A DNA stretch of 64,000 bases, taken from NCBI GenBank assembly GCA_021234155.1, contig JAJEKV010000262.1, positions 250,001 through 314,000 on the forward strand, given 5' to 3'. Positions 47,278-59,655 of this stretch are shown piece after piece. Position 1 is the stretch's first letter. Each line of letters begins with the position of its first letter. A program made the translations under genes and the position numbers. The notes beneath the pieces were generated by a model. That model worked only from the letters and a program-made list of their open reading frames with translations, made no database searches and was not told the origin of the DNA. This stretch comes from Isoetes taiwanensis (Eukaryota; Streptophyta; Lycopodiopsida; Isoetales; Isoetaceae).

Positions 47278-49400
47278 TCAGAGTAAAATGAAGGAAGAGG
47301 AAACTAAGAAAATGGAGGAAAAGGGGGATAAAGAGAAGACCGAGACAAAAGAACAATGAAGAAGCAGAAAGAGCAAGTAATGCCGGAATGCAAACAATAG
47401 GATGAATAAAAAATGAAGGAGAACACAATGGAGGAAGGCTATGAGAGACGGAAACGGGAACATAAGAATGAAGAAGACAATGGAATAGTGCAGTAAGAGA
47501 TGAGGGAAGGAACTTATGGAACAATAACAGACAGAGTCACGAACATATGTCATCATCAAAGTAACGATCCCAAATGACTAATGTACCAATAAATACTACA
47601 CTAACAAAGATACTATAAAAGCAAACTATCCTAACAAGCAATAGAAAAGGAGCAAGAAGACAAAGAAACCAAAAAAGGAACCAATGTGACTAATATAATA
47701 ATAATGTCACCAGAGTGAAAACGAAACAATAAGCTAAAGAAAATAAATTAAGGAAACAATTGCAAACACAACCAAATAGAGAAAAAATATCAAATGGAGC
47801 TACCGAGATAATGAGGAGTGTATAGCAAAAAAACGTGAATACGGCTAGGAGTCTAAAAACATACAAAAAAGTCATGGACAAGATAAGCCACATGTAGCAA
47901 GGTTGACAGATTATGGTAGAACACTCTTGGAAGCAAACAAGGCAAAATTTGGACAAACGAGTAATAGAGATAAAAAAGGGTAATGAGACAACAAGATAAT
48001 AGAACAGTGGGACAAACGAGGTAGAAGGGGCAATCAAGGAGTTACAGCGTAACAGAGAAGATGGCTCATCGAAGGCAAAAGAGCCAGCAAGGCAACCAGA
48101 GTAAATGGAAGGAAGAGGAGACTAAGAAGAATGGAGCAAAAAGGGGGTAACGAGAAAAAGAGATAATGGTGCAATGAAGAAAGCAAATGAGCTAGTAAAG
48201 ATGGAATCCGAACAATAAAAGACATCGTGGAACAATACAGAGAACGATGGAAACGGAACATAAAAATGAAGGACACAATGGAACAATGCAGTACAGACAT
48301 GAGAAAGGAACTTCTAGGGTAAAGATTTCAAATGACTAATATACCAGTAAACACTAGAAGATGCTATAAAATCGAACTAACCTACCTAGCAAAAGTAAAA
48401 AAGGAGTAAGAAGACAACGAAACTAAAACAAGAAACTGATGCAACTAAAGGAATAAGGAGCTGATGCACAGATAAGGGGTTGATAGGGAACATAGAGCAA
48501 CTGGGAAAATGAAGAAAGAGAAGCAAGAAAAAAGTACCAAAAATACCAGAATAATGAAGTGCAAAGGAGTAATGAGATAACAAAGGTAAATAGAATAAGA
48601 TAATTAGTGAGACAGATGGGGCCAGTAACAAGTGCTAGGGCAATGGAACAATGCAACGCATAAAAATGAACAGATGGAACAATGGAGTGAAAGATAGGAA
48701 GGGAACTGCGCTAGAGTATCAAAACACCGAAATGCATAAAACGAACAAATGGAACAATGCAGTGAGATATGGAAAATGAATTGTAGGGTTGAAAACAAAC
48801 AAACCACGAAACAAAACACACAGCCAAAGAGTTAAAAGAAACCATGGACAAGGAAAATGAATACAAATAAGGAGACAACGAAGCTTGAAGGAACTGAAAA
48901 GGATGAACCCCGACAAAGGAGGATGAGCGAAGCAGATAAGACGAATGGAATAAACCACACAATAAATGGAGCAACCCGATGGCCAAAAACTGAGAGAACT
49001 TGCAAAGTAAAGTAAAAAAACAAAAGGAAAAATTGGAAAAAACAATGCACATGTAGCCAAATCATAGTGGGTAAAAAAGGAACTGGTGGCGGGATGAACA
49101 GACCAATGGTACAAGGAGAAATGCTAGATAGAGGCAACAATGAGAATAACTTTAATGAACCTGAAGAACGCCAAGAAACACAAAAATAATAAGAGGTGCA
49201 AAAAGAGCATAAAAATACCCATAGGTAGCTCGTCAAGACGAAAAACAGTAAATGGGAAGCTAATGCATGAATGTGGAAAACAAAGAAATGTGAGGAGACA
49301 TAGAAGCAGAAGTAACACCGGGCAAAGAGTACCTAAGTGACAATCACCCACAAACGTAAAAACTCTACTGACAAAAAGAAACAACAGACTTAAAGGCACA
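47278..49400. repeat. Degenerate purine-rich repeats
   Basis: The segment starting AGTAAAATGAAGGAAGAGGA (47281) recurs in diverged form from about 48096 (AGTAAATGGAAGGAAGAGGA). Further weaker echoes of ATGGAACAATGCAGT follow to about 48780. The period is about 800 bases. Both strands are low in complexity; the minus-strand Leu/Phe/Ser frames here have no conserved motif. 49400-49900 shows nothing more. Confidence 0.5.
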
Positions 49401-49900
49401 AAGCACCCGGGAAACTAAGAAAAATAGGAGGAGGAAATGAGAAACCGAGACAATGAAGCGAATGTCAAGCAGATAGACCAGTCCAACAAACAAGTTTACC
49501 GAAAGAGAAACAAATTAGAATAAGGACATCAAGTAGCAAAATTGGGGTAACCGAGAGCGAAGGATAAGTGGCCTAAGGGGACTAAGCATAGTAATGGGAT
49601 GCAAAAGACGCCACGTGAAACAACAAGAACAAGGGTATAAAAGGAGCTAATGCCCGCACATATCCAAAGAAAAAGAATGCATCGAATAAAACCAGATAGG
49701 CACGTGTAAGAAAAACCTAAGGAACAACAAGCACATGTAAGAAAAACTTAAGGAACAACGAACAACCATGCAATACACGCGTTATCTACCAAATGCATAA
49801 GACCAAAACCTACATGAAACACATTGCGTAGAATATTGAAGACCAAAAAATACCGTGAATGAAACTCCGTAGAAATGTCAAGAATAGACGAGATGATAAT

Positions 49901-50457
49901 ACATTAGAGGAAAAATGAGATCACATTTTGTCCCATTAAGGGATGCTTAAAATGCCATGTCAGCTTTTTAAACTGTCCAATAAGAGAAGAGCTCCAGTAT
50001 ATCTCATTCCAGTATTATGTGGCAGCCTGTAATTAATGCAGCTGCAACTAACTTCTGTAGTATCATTTTTTCATTATAACTTTTGATCCAGAACTCCGAT
50101 TCAAAAACTTTTTGTAGCAATGGGTTCGTCTTCACAAGATCTATCTAGTGATAACCCATTCATACATCTTTTACGATATAAATATATAAGAAATAAGCAA
50201 AAAATCATATTTTTTTAAGGTTAACGCATATGACCATATTGAAATACATCATAACCATATATCATTGGAAAGATCTTTTCATTCCGCATCTAATGCAACA
50301 AACGCCGCAACATTTTGACAAGTGGATCAAAAGTTATGGGGGAAAAACAACAACAATGAAGTTGTTGGTGCTGCATTAATTGCAGTTAATAGAGGGTAGC
50401 CATTCCATTGGAGGATTCTTATGGGGATGAAATGAGATCTCAAATTTCCTCTAATGT
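49901..50457. mobile_element. MITE-like element with long inverted repeats
   Basis: The left arm, ACATTAGAGGAAAAATGAGATC..., is the diverged reverse complement of the right end ...GATCTCAAATTTCCTCTAATGT. Matching words continue inward: AATTAATGCAGC against GCTGCATTAATT, and ATAACTTTTGATCCA against its complement near 50322-50336. The centre is near 50210. No coding capacity is seen. No clear target duplication is visible, so the ends are approximate. 50458-53040 contains AT-rich sequence and a short GA repeat (51714-51726), with no gene that I can support. Confidence 0.55.
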
Positions 50458-53062
50458 TTAACATGAAAATCATCCTCAAATACACGTAGAGCCTGATATA
50501 CAGAAAAATAGAGCAAACAATGATGGCATAGAGAAGCAAACCCCAAATAAACATGTGCAATGCAACCTAAAATGACGTATAAACATTTCCATGCACGTTG
50601 TTGATCCGGCCCTCAACTAACTGCACAAACTCTTGAAAGAAAATGGCCAAACGAAAATGGAAGCACACATATGAGACTGACAAAATATGAATTTACATGT
50701 TGTAGAAATAGAAAGATGATATATCAAGCCTCGCCATCAAGCTAGATAGAGCACCCGAATCAAGGAAATCAAGGGACCCAAGAATGATTTAAGCATGTGC
50801 ACCATATGGACTATGACAAACAAAAAACTAGAGCCACAAAGATGCAATGGCACAAGACAAGCCATCATACTAGAACAAGGGTCATAACTCGAAAATTGAA
50901 TTCCAAGATACACCAGAACCAACAAATGTATCTTAAGGGTCAAACAGGGGAGAGGATAGAATGTGCAACCATAGGGGCATAGAACCTCCAAGACCAATCT
51001 AATCACATCAACTATCAAACCAAAACAAGGTCGGCAAGAGTAGGAGAATAACACATGCATACCAAGGGGAGTATAATAGATTTAAAACTTTTAAAAAGTC
51101 ATGAAAAGGGAGTGTCGTGAAGAACCCAATTTGAGCATTGACTATAGCAGACCTGCATTTAATCGAGAGACTAAATAATGCACATGAAAGTGATATGCAC
51201 AAAAATTACATAATGTGAGTACGAGTGCTTTTGGAAAACTGACTAGAGCCACCATGCATTTAATAGATGGAGTAAAAGATGCATAAAGCACAAAAAGTGA
51301 TATGCACACAAATGATATTAAGGGCACTACGAAAGCTATCAGAGGTCATTTGATGAGGAAGTGCCTTGGGAAAACCTAAATGACTAGAGCAACAATATGC
51401 ATGTAATAGAATAATAAAATGTGAGGATAACATATAGCTAAAGCGCAACAATGAAGCGGAGGGCCTTGAACCTGCAACTATAAGTGGCATAGACTCAAAC
51501 TTCGACATCTCCACCAACAAGCCAAAAATACCATAGACAAGAAAATTTTGTAACAATCATCCTATATTTGGGAAACCACAGAAAAATGAACAGTTACAGA
51601 GGCCAAGAACCTAAGAACCTATGACTCAGACAACAATTAGTCTTAGAGAATAAAAGATAAAGCTGCTGAATATAGCCGAAGAGGATATGCAGCCATCGCA
51701 ATCGAAGCCAATAGAGAGAGAGAGAGCCCCGCATCGGTAGTTTATACAAGGAAGCGCCCTTTTGAAACCATCTCTAAGCCTATAGATCTAAAACCCAGTA
51801 AACAAACTGGTGAGTATGCATAGATACCAAGTGCAACAGGCTCTGAACTGAGGATAACCATATGTGGCAACAAACAGAAGGTGGATACAACATGCCAAAA
51901 AAGATCTAGAGAAAATCAGAAGATGACTGGCCGGTTCAAAACCGGCAGTGAGGAAGCAAACGGTTCTATATCCACAAGATCAATAAACACATGTGAACAA
52001 GAGCTTGTTAAACATCAAGAACATCCATGCAAGACCTAGAAGATGCAAGACCAGAGAAGAAATAATATGATTTTAACCCAGTATCGCAAACCTGGTACCC
52101 CGAGGCAAAGCAAGAAGCGTCCCACAGCAGGATCTGAACGGAGGAGGAGTAGCCACGCGCAGGGATCCGGCAGGGTGAGGTCGCTGCAGCTCCAGGGCTT
52201 TAGCCCACCGAGAAACTCAGGCAGGCAGAGGTGAGAAAGAGCAACAAAGAATGAAAGCTTTCTAGACAAAAACACAGAGAGCCACAACTCGAAATGAAAA
52301 TCTAAGTAAACAGCACGTACAGTCGAAAAAAGGTTGGAGCACCGAATCCAATCCAACAAACCCTTCCATCTAGAGCAGATTGTACCTAGTGGAGAAAAGG
52401 TCTGGAATCGAAATACAACAACGATAGAAGGCAGACCTGAGGAGGAAGATTGTGGACCGTCTAACTGCAATCCGACCAAATAAGAACTCAATACGGCACC
52501 GATCCAGCTATCTGAGCTACCTAAATCGCCAAGAATGCATTTGAACTGCAAAACAACCAAACAATTAGGGTTTTGGCCTCGTGAGCATATAACCCAGAAC
52601 ACAAATCATGAGAAAAAAGGCACAGTTAAAGACAACCAGGATCAAGGCATTCTGTTTCACAGAAAACTCAGGCCCCAAACATGACAAAAGGCAAAGGAAA
52701 GAAAAATACAGAAGAAAAAACTCGTTCATAGTACTTATCTGGAAAAATCGCTCCAGTCGTGAAAGCCATGCCGACACTCTTGCAAACAAGCCTCGGTAAC
52801 TGGGCGAGCATCATCAGCACCAGGAAGGTGACGCTCCAACTAGAAGACATCCCAAATAACTTCCTTTCCAGTGATTCGACTCAATCGGTCTGGCCAGAGT
52901 TCCGATGGCGCTAAGACACAAGGAGACGGAAGGAAACACCCAGAGACAAAATCCCAAAGGGTAAGGGATGAAGAACACCCAGATTTGGTAGGGCATCACC
53001 CGAAGAAACTAGAAGAAGGGTAAGGGATAAAGTAGGGTAAGATACGATAGAACAAATTAGCA

Positions 53063-53225
53063 GAATGGTGAGGGAAACTGATAGGATAGAATAGAATAGA
53101 ATAGCTCAAGAGAACGCCGATGATAGAACAATGAAGAGAGGCTGAATAAGTAGGAGGAGTGACAAAGGGACGTCCCCATCTAAGGAATGTCGGTTCTATT
53201 GCTGTCGCAATAGAACCGTGGCATT
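53063..53225. repeat. Dispersed fragment of the duplicated unit, ending in the hairpin
   Basis: GTGAGGGAAACTGATAGGAT through the GGTTCTATTGC hairpin to GTGGCATT matches 39629-39794 and its unit 2 counterpart. The match stops abruptly at 53225/53226, inside a minus-strand open frame. This suggests that a short segment moved as a discrete piece. Confidence 0.65.
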
Positions 53226-53226
53226 G

Positions 53227-53577
53227 TCTTCTTTGCTTCTTGTAAAGCTTCTTAAATAGAGGTCGGAACGTGTTGTGCATCCAAACGTCCTCCATTTTCA
53301 GCAGTCTTTTCAGAGCCTTTGCCCTGTAAATAAAACGTTTCAAAGATATGAGGCAGTCCTCCAGCTCCGCCCTACTGAGTTGTTCCTCGTCGCCATTCCG
53401 TATCAACCCATCCCCTTGGAGGAGCTTCGTGAATTGGGCTAACTTCTCTCGTTTGGATCCGGGTTCATCTCGTTTTGTACCTCCAAATTTGAATCGATTC
53501 GGCCGGCCTAAGATTGCCTCACTAATATGAGACGCATTTTCGGTGATGGTGTGTCCCGTCCGCCTTGTGTCCACCAT
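53227..53577 (-). pseudogene. Unknown helical protein, N-terminal fragment
   Basis: It begins MVDTRRTGHTITENASHIS and runs about 117 codons, including RAELEDCLISLKRFIYRAKAL and LFKKLYKKQRRQ, a strongly helical basic region. At 53226 the natural protein is cut by the dispersed hairpin fragment, and the frame then reads through non-homologous sequence. It is not recognised. It lies head-to-head with the DUF7869-family exon 330 bases away, so it could belong to the same mobile unit. Confidence 0.45.
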
Positions 53578-53910
53578 TTTGAGTGTTCTGAGATGAATGT
53601 AAGAGAGCGAATGAAGCTGCTTGCACGAAGAGATTGAATGAAGAGAGAATGAAGAGACCGGATGAAGGGACTACCTATCTCACCTACTAGCACGACTCCC
53701 GAAATTGTGGCCCATTTTAATAAGAAGAAATGACAAAATCTAAAAATTCGCCTTGGCTTCCACGCCCTGCCATTTCAAGATCCTGCATGGAACCCGATTT
53801 TTTTTTACCTCAGAAGAGAATCGTGTCACTATTTTTGACAAAAAATACTACATTCTTACGACAGTTCAGGCATTTGAGATATTTATGGACTTGTGGAAAG
53901 TCCATAAATA

Positions 53911-54430
53911 ATGAAACTGTGCTTGAGGTGCAAGTACACTTTCCACTCCCGACAGCGTAGGCGGTTCTTGAAACAGCCGAAGATTGAACGCCTTAGCTCT
54001 AGGGAGGCTGTTTTGAAATATCGAACGACATTGTGTTGCAAACACAGATGTTGTGCAAAGTTCTCACAGAATCAGGTCGAGTTCTATGCAATGAAGTCTA
54101 GCGACAGGGTGACATTTGTGTATGACATGCTTGGGAACAACATGAAAGGCCGTCGAGTGGAACGTTTGGTGTTGCATGGAAGGCCAGTGTGTGAGAGAGC
54201 CTGGTACCTTGGCCTGGGAATCTCAAAGTCAGGGTATCTGAAATGGAAAGCACAATACATCGAGGGTGCTCGCAAAGCAGAGCACGGGAACTGTGGCAGT
54301 ATGAAGCCTCGTGCATCCACCTTAGCATCCGAGGCTGTTTTCTCCTTGTTTGTAAGGGAGAATTGCGAATCCTTGCCTCACCGTAGTCGGAGGAATGAAG
54401 ATGGCATCCGGGAAAACATTAGGAAGGAAG
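53911..54430 (+). pseudogene. DUF7869-family cysteine-rich exon, interrupted by a LINE
   Basis: It contains CKYTFHSRQRRR, LCCKHRCCAKFSQNQ, FVYDMLGNNMKGRRV, VCERAWYLGLGISKSG and NCESLPHRSRRNEDGIRENI. This is closely similar to the minus-strand gene near 27455-26928. The homology ends at 54430, where a (GGAA)n tract and the 3' end of a LINE on the opposite strand begin. Downstream DUF7869 parts (the GHTHDDID box) are not found in this window. This is the N-terminal DNA-binding-like domain only, so the copy is inactive as a full transposase-like gene. Confidence 0.65.
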
Positions 54431-55200
54431 GAAGGAAGGAAGTTTATTTTAACGTCCACGGAGGCCAGAGGCCTATGAGACGGCACAGAACAGGCAAAAA
54501 AGCCAAAAACCCCAACACTAAAAACAAACAATGTAATCAGACAAGAGAACCCTACTACCGGGATGAAAAAACCCCCCACTTGGGAGGAAAAACCCTAACA
54601 AGTAGGCTCTCTCAAATACCATGCCCCGGAAGAGCAAGTCCGACGGGCCGAGAAATCGCGGGATGTAAGCTCCCGGTCCGCTACCATAGGTGATGAAGTA
54701 ATCGATGTAGCGGTGTGTGTCGAGCATCTAAGATCGATTGTGCTTCGCTTTCGAACATGGGCATATCTTGGACAATCATTTGGAGGGCATGGTGCTCATC
54801 CTCTATCACGTGCATCTCACAACACCGACATATCCTCTCCTCCCAGGGGATCCCGTGCCCGCCATTCACCCCCAACTGACACATCTCACCCCGAGGTAAT
54901 GGGAACCCGGCCCTTATGGCGGCAATAGCTCTCCGTTTCTTCACGAGATGTGTGCTTTCAAGCACCGATGGGGTCCATGCTCAAGGCGGGATTAACCGAG
55001 CGTGATAGTGCTCGTCTTGGGCTTTGCAAGAGTAGAGGCATCCCACAGAGTGGCAGCATAGCCCGCATCCAATTGCCCATTTCAAGCGCGATCGAACCGC
55101 CGGTGCCACCATCATTGGTAATCCATAGACCACCTCCTAAACCATCCCTTACGATTGCTGCGTGCCATACCCTCTTCGGCCATTGGGGGGGCCTGCGTTA
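54421..55200 (-). mobile_element. 3' fragment of a non-LTR retrotransposon (LINE)
   Basis: On the minus strand a frame (54965-54681) contains AIAAIRAGFPLPRGEMCQLG and RICRCCEMHVIEDEHHALQM. This resembles the C-terminal cysteine-histidine finger that follows the reverse transcriptase in many LINEs, though the last cysteine is missing. The 3' untranslated region ends with an AATAAA and a (TTCC)n tail at 54441-54421, the usual LINE-type 3' end. Further upstream coding-like sequence extends to about 55200 before the tRNA array. It is 5'-truncated and inserted into the DUF7869-family exon. Confidence 0.5.
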
Positions 55201-55746
55201 ACAACACGGCTGTGGGGGCAAGCGATGCTCATCCATCCCATCCACCTTATATGTCTTGATTTGTGATTCTCAATTGTCCTCGCTGAATCATTTTTAATGT
55301 GAAAAAAAAACCTTTCGATTTTTTTTAATGTTGTTATTTTGCAATTTCTCGTGGTTGTTTTTGTCACAGCACAAAGATCCGTCTTAGAGAACATTTAAAA
55401 TGTCTATTAGATTCTATTCTACGCTACCGTCTTATAGAACATTGAAGATGTCTATTGAATTCTATTCTAGCAATGTGGTAGATAATCAAATGTTGCGAAA
55501 GGCATTTAATAATATAAGTGATTTTAGAGGTAGTTTTCGTGGCTATAGTGCTTTTATTCGTTTTATATGAAGAATAATGCAAGAAAGTTTTTCTACGTCC
55601 ATGTGCATTCTCTAAATGAAGTTGAGAGGGGGGCCATTGGAGTTGGTAGACATTAGGGCAACATTGGCTTTGTGCGAGGCAAGAACTTGGTAATCTATTG
55701 CATATGAACAAACTAAAAGATGTTCAATACATTGATTGTTATCAAG

Positions 55747-55819
55747 ATCGAGAGTGGCGCAATGAAGCGTGGTGGGCCCATAAACCCAAAGGTCCCAAGA
55801 TCGAAACTTGGCTCTGATA
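55747..55819 (+). tRNA. tRNA-iMet(CAT), copy 1, degenerate
   Basis: ATCGAGAG start, anticodon loop CCCATAA, arm CCAAG/CTTGG and end CTCTGAT are present. The A box is altered (GCGCAATGAAG), and the anticodon stem gains a base and reads AAACCCAAAG. Relative to intact copies, most changes sit at CAG triplets. T-run 55837-55852. It may be a pseudogene or a miscalled copy. Confidence 0.6.
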
Positions 55820-56412
55820 GTTCCTCCTTTCCTCTCTTTTTTTTTTTTTTTTATTTCTCAAAAATGTCTTGATTTGTGATTCTCAATTGTCCTCCGATAA
55901 GTGTGGGGTTGTAATTCATTAAATGTGCATCCTATATTGTCTCATGACCACCTTGAATCATTTTTAATGTGAAAAAAAACCTCTACTCAATTCTTTTAAT
56001 GTTGTTATTTTGCAATTTGTCATGGTTGTTTTTTGTCACAGCCAGCATCCGTCTTAGAGAACATTTAAAATGTCTATTAGATTCTATTCTACTCTACCTT
56101 CTTAGAGAACATTGAAGATGTCTATTGAATTCTATTCTAGCAATGTGGTAGATAATCAAATCTTGCCAAAGGCATTTGATAATATAAGTGATTTTAGAGG
56201 TAGTTTTCGTGGCTATAGTGCTTTTATTCGTTTTATAGGAAGAATAATGCAAGAAAGTTTTTCTACGTCCATGTGCATTCTCTAAATGAAGTTGAGAGGG
56301 GCACTGGAGTTGGTAGACATTAGGGCAACATTGGCTTGTGCGAGGCAAGAACTTGGTAATCTATTGCATATGAACAAACTAAAAGATGTTCAGTACACTG
56401 ATTGTTATCAAG

Positions 56413-56484
56413 ATCAGAGTGGCGCAGCGGAAGCGTGGTGGGCCCATAACCCACAGGTCCCAAGATCGAAACTTGGCTCTGATA
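56413..56484 (+). tRNA. trnfM-like nuclear iMet: tRNA-iMet(CAT), copy 2
   Basis: A 72-base gene including discriminator A. The acceptor stem ATCAGAG/CTCTGAT is a perfect 7 bp with the initiator-specific A1:U72 pair. The anticodon stem GTGGG/CCCAC has three consecutive G:C pairs next to the loop CCCATAA (anticodon CAT). The T arm CCAAG-ATCGAAA-CTTGG has A at positions 54 and 60 instead of T-psi-C. All are hallmarks of the eukaryotic cytosolic initiator, which carries the first methionine. A box TGGCGCAGCGG. No intron. T-run terminator 56502-56512. CAA occurs just upstream (TTATCAAG), as is usual for plant tRNA genes. Confidence 0.95.
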
Positions 56485-57071
56485 GTTCCTCCTTCCCTCT
56501 CTTTTTTTTTTTATTTCTCAAAAATGTCTTGATTTGTGATTCTCAATTGTCCTCCGATAAGTGTGGGGTTGTAACTCATTCAATGTGCATCCTATATTGT
56601 CTCATGACCACCTTGAATCATTTTTAATGTGAAAAAAAACTCTACTCGATTCTTTTAATGTTGTTATTTTGCAATTTGTCATGGTTGTTTTTTGTCACAG
56701 CCAGCATCCGTCTTAGAGAACATTTAAAATGTCTATTAGATTCTATTCTACTCTACCTTCTTAGAGAACATTGAAGATGTCTATTGAATTCTATTCTAGC
56801 AATGTGGTAGATAATCAAATCTTGCCAAAGGCATTTGATAATATAAGTGATTTTAGAGGTAGTTTTCGTGGCTATAGTGCTTTTATTCGTTTTATATGAA
56901 GAATAATGCAAGAAAGTTTTTCTACGTCCATGTGCATTCTCTAAATGAAGTTGAGAGGGGCACTGGAGTTGGTAGACATTAGGGCAACATTGGCTTGTGC
57001 GAGGCAAGAACTTGGTAATCTATTGCATATGAACAAACTAAAAGATGTTCAGTACACTGATTGTTATCAAG

Positions 57072-57143
57072 ATCAGAGTGGCGCAACGGAAGCGTGGTGG
57101 GCCCATAACCCACAGGTCCCAAGATCGAAACTTGGCTCTGATA
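57072..57143 (+). tRNA. tRNA-iMet(CAT), copy 3
   Basis: As copy 2 but with GCGCAACGG in the D arm (one G to A in the A box). All stems are intact. T-run 57163-57172. Confidence 0.92.
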
Positions 57144-57731
57144 GTTCCTCCTTCCCTCTCGCTTTTTTTTTTATTTCTCAAAAATGTCTTGATTTGTGAT
57201 TCTCAATTGTCCTCCGATAAGTGTGGGGTTGTAACTCATTCAATGTGCATCCTATATTGTCTCATGACCACCTTGAATCATTTTTAATGTGAAAAAAAAC
57301 TCTACTCGATTCTTTTAATGTTGTTATTTTGCAATTTGTCATGGTTGTTTTTTGTCACAACCAGCATCCGTCTTAGAGAACATTTAAAATGTCTATTAGA
57401 TTCTATTCTACTCTACCTTCTTAGAGAACATTGAAGATGTCTATTGAATTCTATTCTAGCAATGTGGTAGATAATCAAATCTTGCCAAAGGCATTTGATA
57501 ATATAAGTGATTTTAGAGGTAGTTTTCGTGGCTATAGTGCTTTTATTCGTTTTATAGGAAGAATAATGCAAGAAAGTTTTTCTACGTCCATGTGCATTCT
57601 CTAAATGAAGTTGAGAGGGGCACTGGAGTTGGTAGACATTAGGGCAACATTGGCTTGTGCGAGGCAAGAACTTGGTAATCTATTGCATATGAACAAACTA
57701 AATAATGTTCAGTACACTGATTGTTATCAAG

Positions 57732-57803
57732 ATCAGAGTGGCGCAGCGGAAGCGTGGTGGGCCCATAACCCACAGGTCCCAAGATCGAAACTTGGCTCTG
57801 ATA
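57732..57803 (+). tRNA. tRNA-iMet(CAT), copy 4
   Basis: Identical to copy 2 over all 72 bases. T-run 57819-57831. Confidence 0.95.
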
Positions 57804-58359
57804 GTTCCTCCTTCTCTCTTTTTTTTTTTTTATTTCTCAAAAATGTCTTGATTTGTGATTCTCAATTGTCCTCCGATAAGTGTGGGGTTGTAATTCATTC
57901 AATGTGCATCCTATATTGTCTCATGACCACCTTGAATCATTTTTAATGTGAAAAAAACCTCTACTCGATTCTTTTAATGTTGTTATTTTGCAATTTGTCA
58001 TGGTTGTTTTTTGTCATAGCCAGCATCCGTCTTAGAGAACATTTAAAATGTCTGTTAGATTCTATTCTACTCTACCGTCTTAGAGAACATTGAAGATGTC
58101 TATTGAATTCTATTCTAGCAATGTGGTAGATAATCAAATCTTGCCAAAGGCATTTGATAATATAAGTGATTTTAGAGGTAGTTTTCGTGGCTATAGTGCT
58201 TTTATTCGTTTTATACATCCATGTGCATTCTCTAAATGAAGTTGAGAGGGGCACTGGAGTTGGTAGACATTAGGGCAACATTGGCTTGTGCGAGGCAAGA
58301 ACTTGGTAATCTATTGCATATGAACAAACTAAAAGATGTTCAGTACACTGATTATCAAG

Positions 58360-58431
58360 ATCAGAGTGGCTCAGCGGAAGCGTGGTGGGCCCATAACCCA
58401 CAGGTCCCAAGATCGAAACTTGGCTCTGATA
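58360..58431 (+). tRNA. tRNA-iMet(CAT), copy 5
   Basis: As copy 2 except GGCTCAGCGG in the D stem. Its spacer has a deletion of about 30 bases upstream (near 58215), and three bases are missing just 5' of the gene. T-run 58447-58457. Confidence 0.92.
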
Positions 58432-59018
58432 GTTCCTCCTTCTCTCTTTTTTTTTTTATTTCTCAAAAATGTCTTGATTTGTGATTCTCAATTGTCCTCC
58501 GATAAGTGTGGGGTTGTAACTCATTCAATGTGCATCCTATATTGTCTCATGACCACCTTGAATCATTTTTAATGTGAAAAAAAAACTCTACTTTCGATTT
58601 TTTTAATGTTGTTATTTTGCAATTTTCATGGTTGTTTTTGTCACAACCAAAGATCCGTCTTAGAGAACATTTAAAATGTCTATTAGATTCTATTCTACTC
58701 TACCTTCTTAGAGAACATTGAAGATGTCTATTGAATTCTATTCTAGCAATGTGGTAGATAATCAAATCTTGCCAAAGGCATTTGATAATATAAGTGATTT
58801 TAGAGGTAGTTTTCGTGGCTATAGTGCTTTTATTCGTTTTATAGGAAGAATAATGCAAGAAAGTTTTTCTACGTCCATGTGCATTCTCTAAATGAAGTTG
58901 AGAGGGGCACTGGAGTTGGTAGACATTAGGGCAACATTGGCTTGTGCGAGGCAAGAACTTGGTAATCTATTGCATATGAACAAACTAAATGATGTTCAGT
59001 ACATTGATTGTTATCAAG

Positions 59019-59090
59019 ATCAGAGTGGTGCAGCGGAAGCGTGGTGGGCCCATAACCCACAAGTCCCAAGATCGAAACTTGGCTCTGATA
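59019..59090 (+). tRNA. tRNA-iMet(CAT), copy 6
   Basis: As copy 2 with two changes: GGTGCAGCGG in the D arm and CACAAGTCC in the variable region. T-run 59110-59129, the longest in the array. Confidence 0.9.
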
Positions 59091-59655
59091 GTTCCTCCTT
59101 CCCTCTCGCTTTTTTTTTTTTTTTTTTTTATTTCTCAGAAATGTCTTGATTTGTGATTCTCAATGGGTTGTAACTCATTCAATGTGCATCCTATATTGTC
59201 TCATGACCAACTTGAATCATTTTTAATGTGAAAAAAACTCTGCTCGATTTTTTTAATGTTGTTATTTTGCAATTTGTCATGGTTGAGCATCCGTCTTAGA
59301 GAACATTTAAAATGTCTATTAGATTCTATTCTACTCTACCGTCTTAGAGAACATTGAAGATGTCTATTGAATTCTATTCTAGCAATGTGGTAGATAATCA
59401 AATCTTGCCAAAGGCATTTGATAATATAAGTGATTTTAGAGGTAGTTTTCGTGGCTATAGTGCTTTTATTCGTTTTATATGAAGAATAATGCAAGAAAGT
59501 TTTTCTACGTCCATGTGCATTCTCTAAATGAAGTTGAGAGGGGCACTGGAGTTGGTAGACATTAGGGCAACATTGGCTTGTGCGAGGCAAGAACTTGGTA
59601 ATCTATTGCATATGAACAAACTAAAAGATGTTCAGTACACTAAGTTATCAAGAAG

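Larger units (their letters stand above)
40794..48092. repeat. Tandem duplication, unit 2 (no Helitron)
   Basis: It is a direct repeat of unit 1 starting at TTTCATGGAAAAACG and matching until GAGCCAGCAA at about 48090. It is about 7.3 kb. It is longer than unit 1 minus its Helitron mainly because the palindromes in the intron have multiplied. It lacks the TATA-containing segment upstream of unit 1. Confidence 0.88.

Noticed and set aside
39255-48092. LTR-type element: 1.5-kb direct repeats flanking 5.8 kb
   Set aside because: Once Helitron 2 is removed, the arrangement is explained fully by a tandem duplication of one 7-kb unit.
52036-52602. 188-residue minus-strand frame
   Set aside because: No motif, hydrophobic composition typical of antisense of A/G-rich DNA, and no conserved counterpart in the window.
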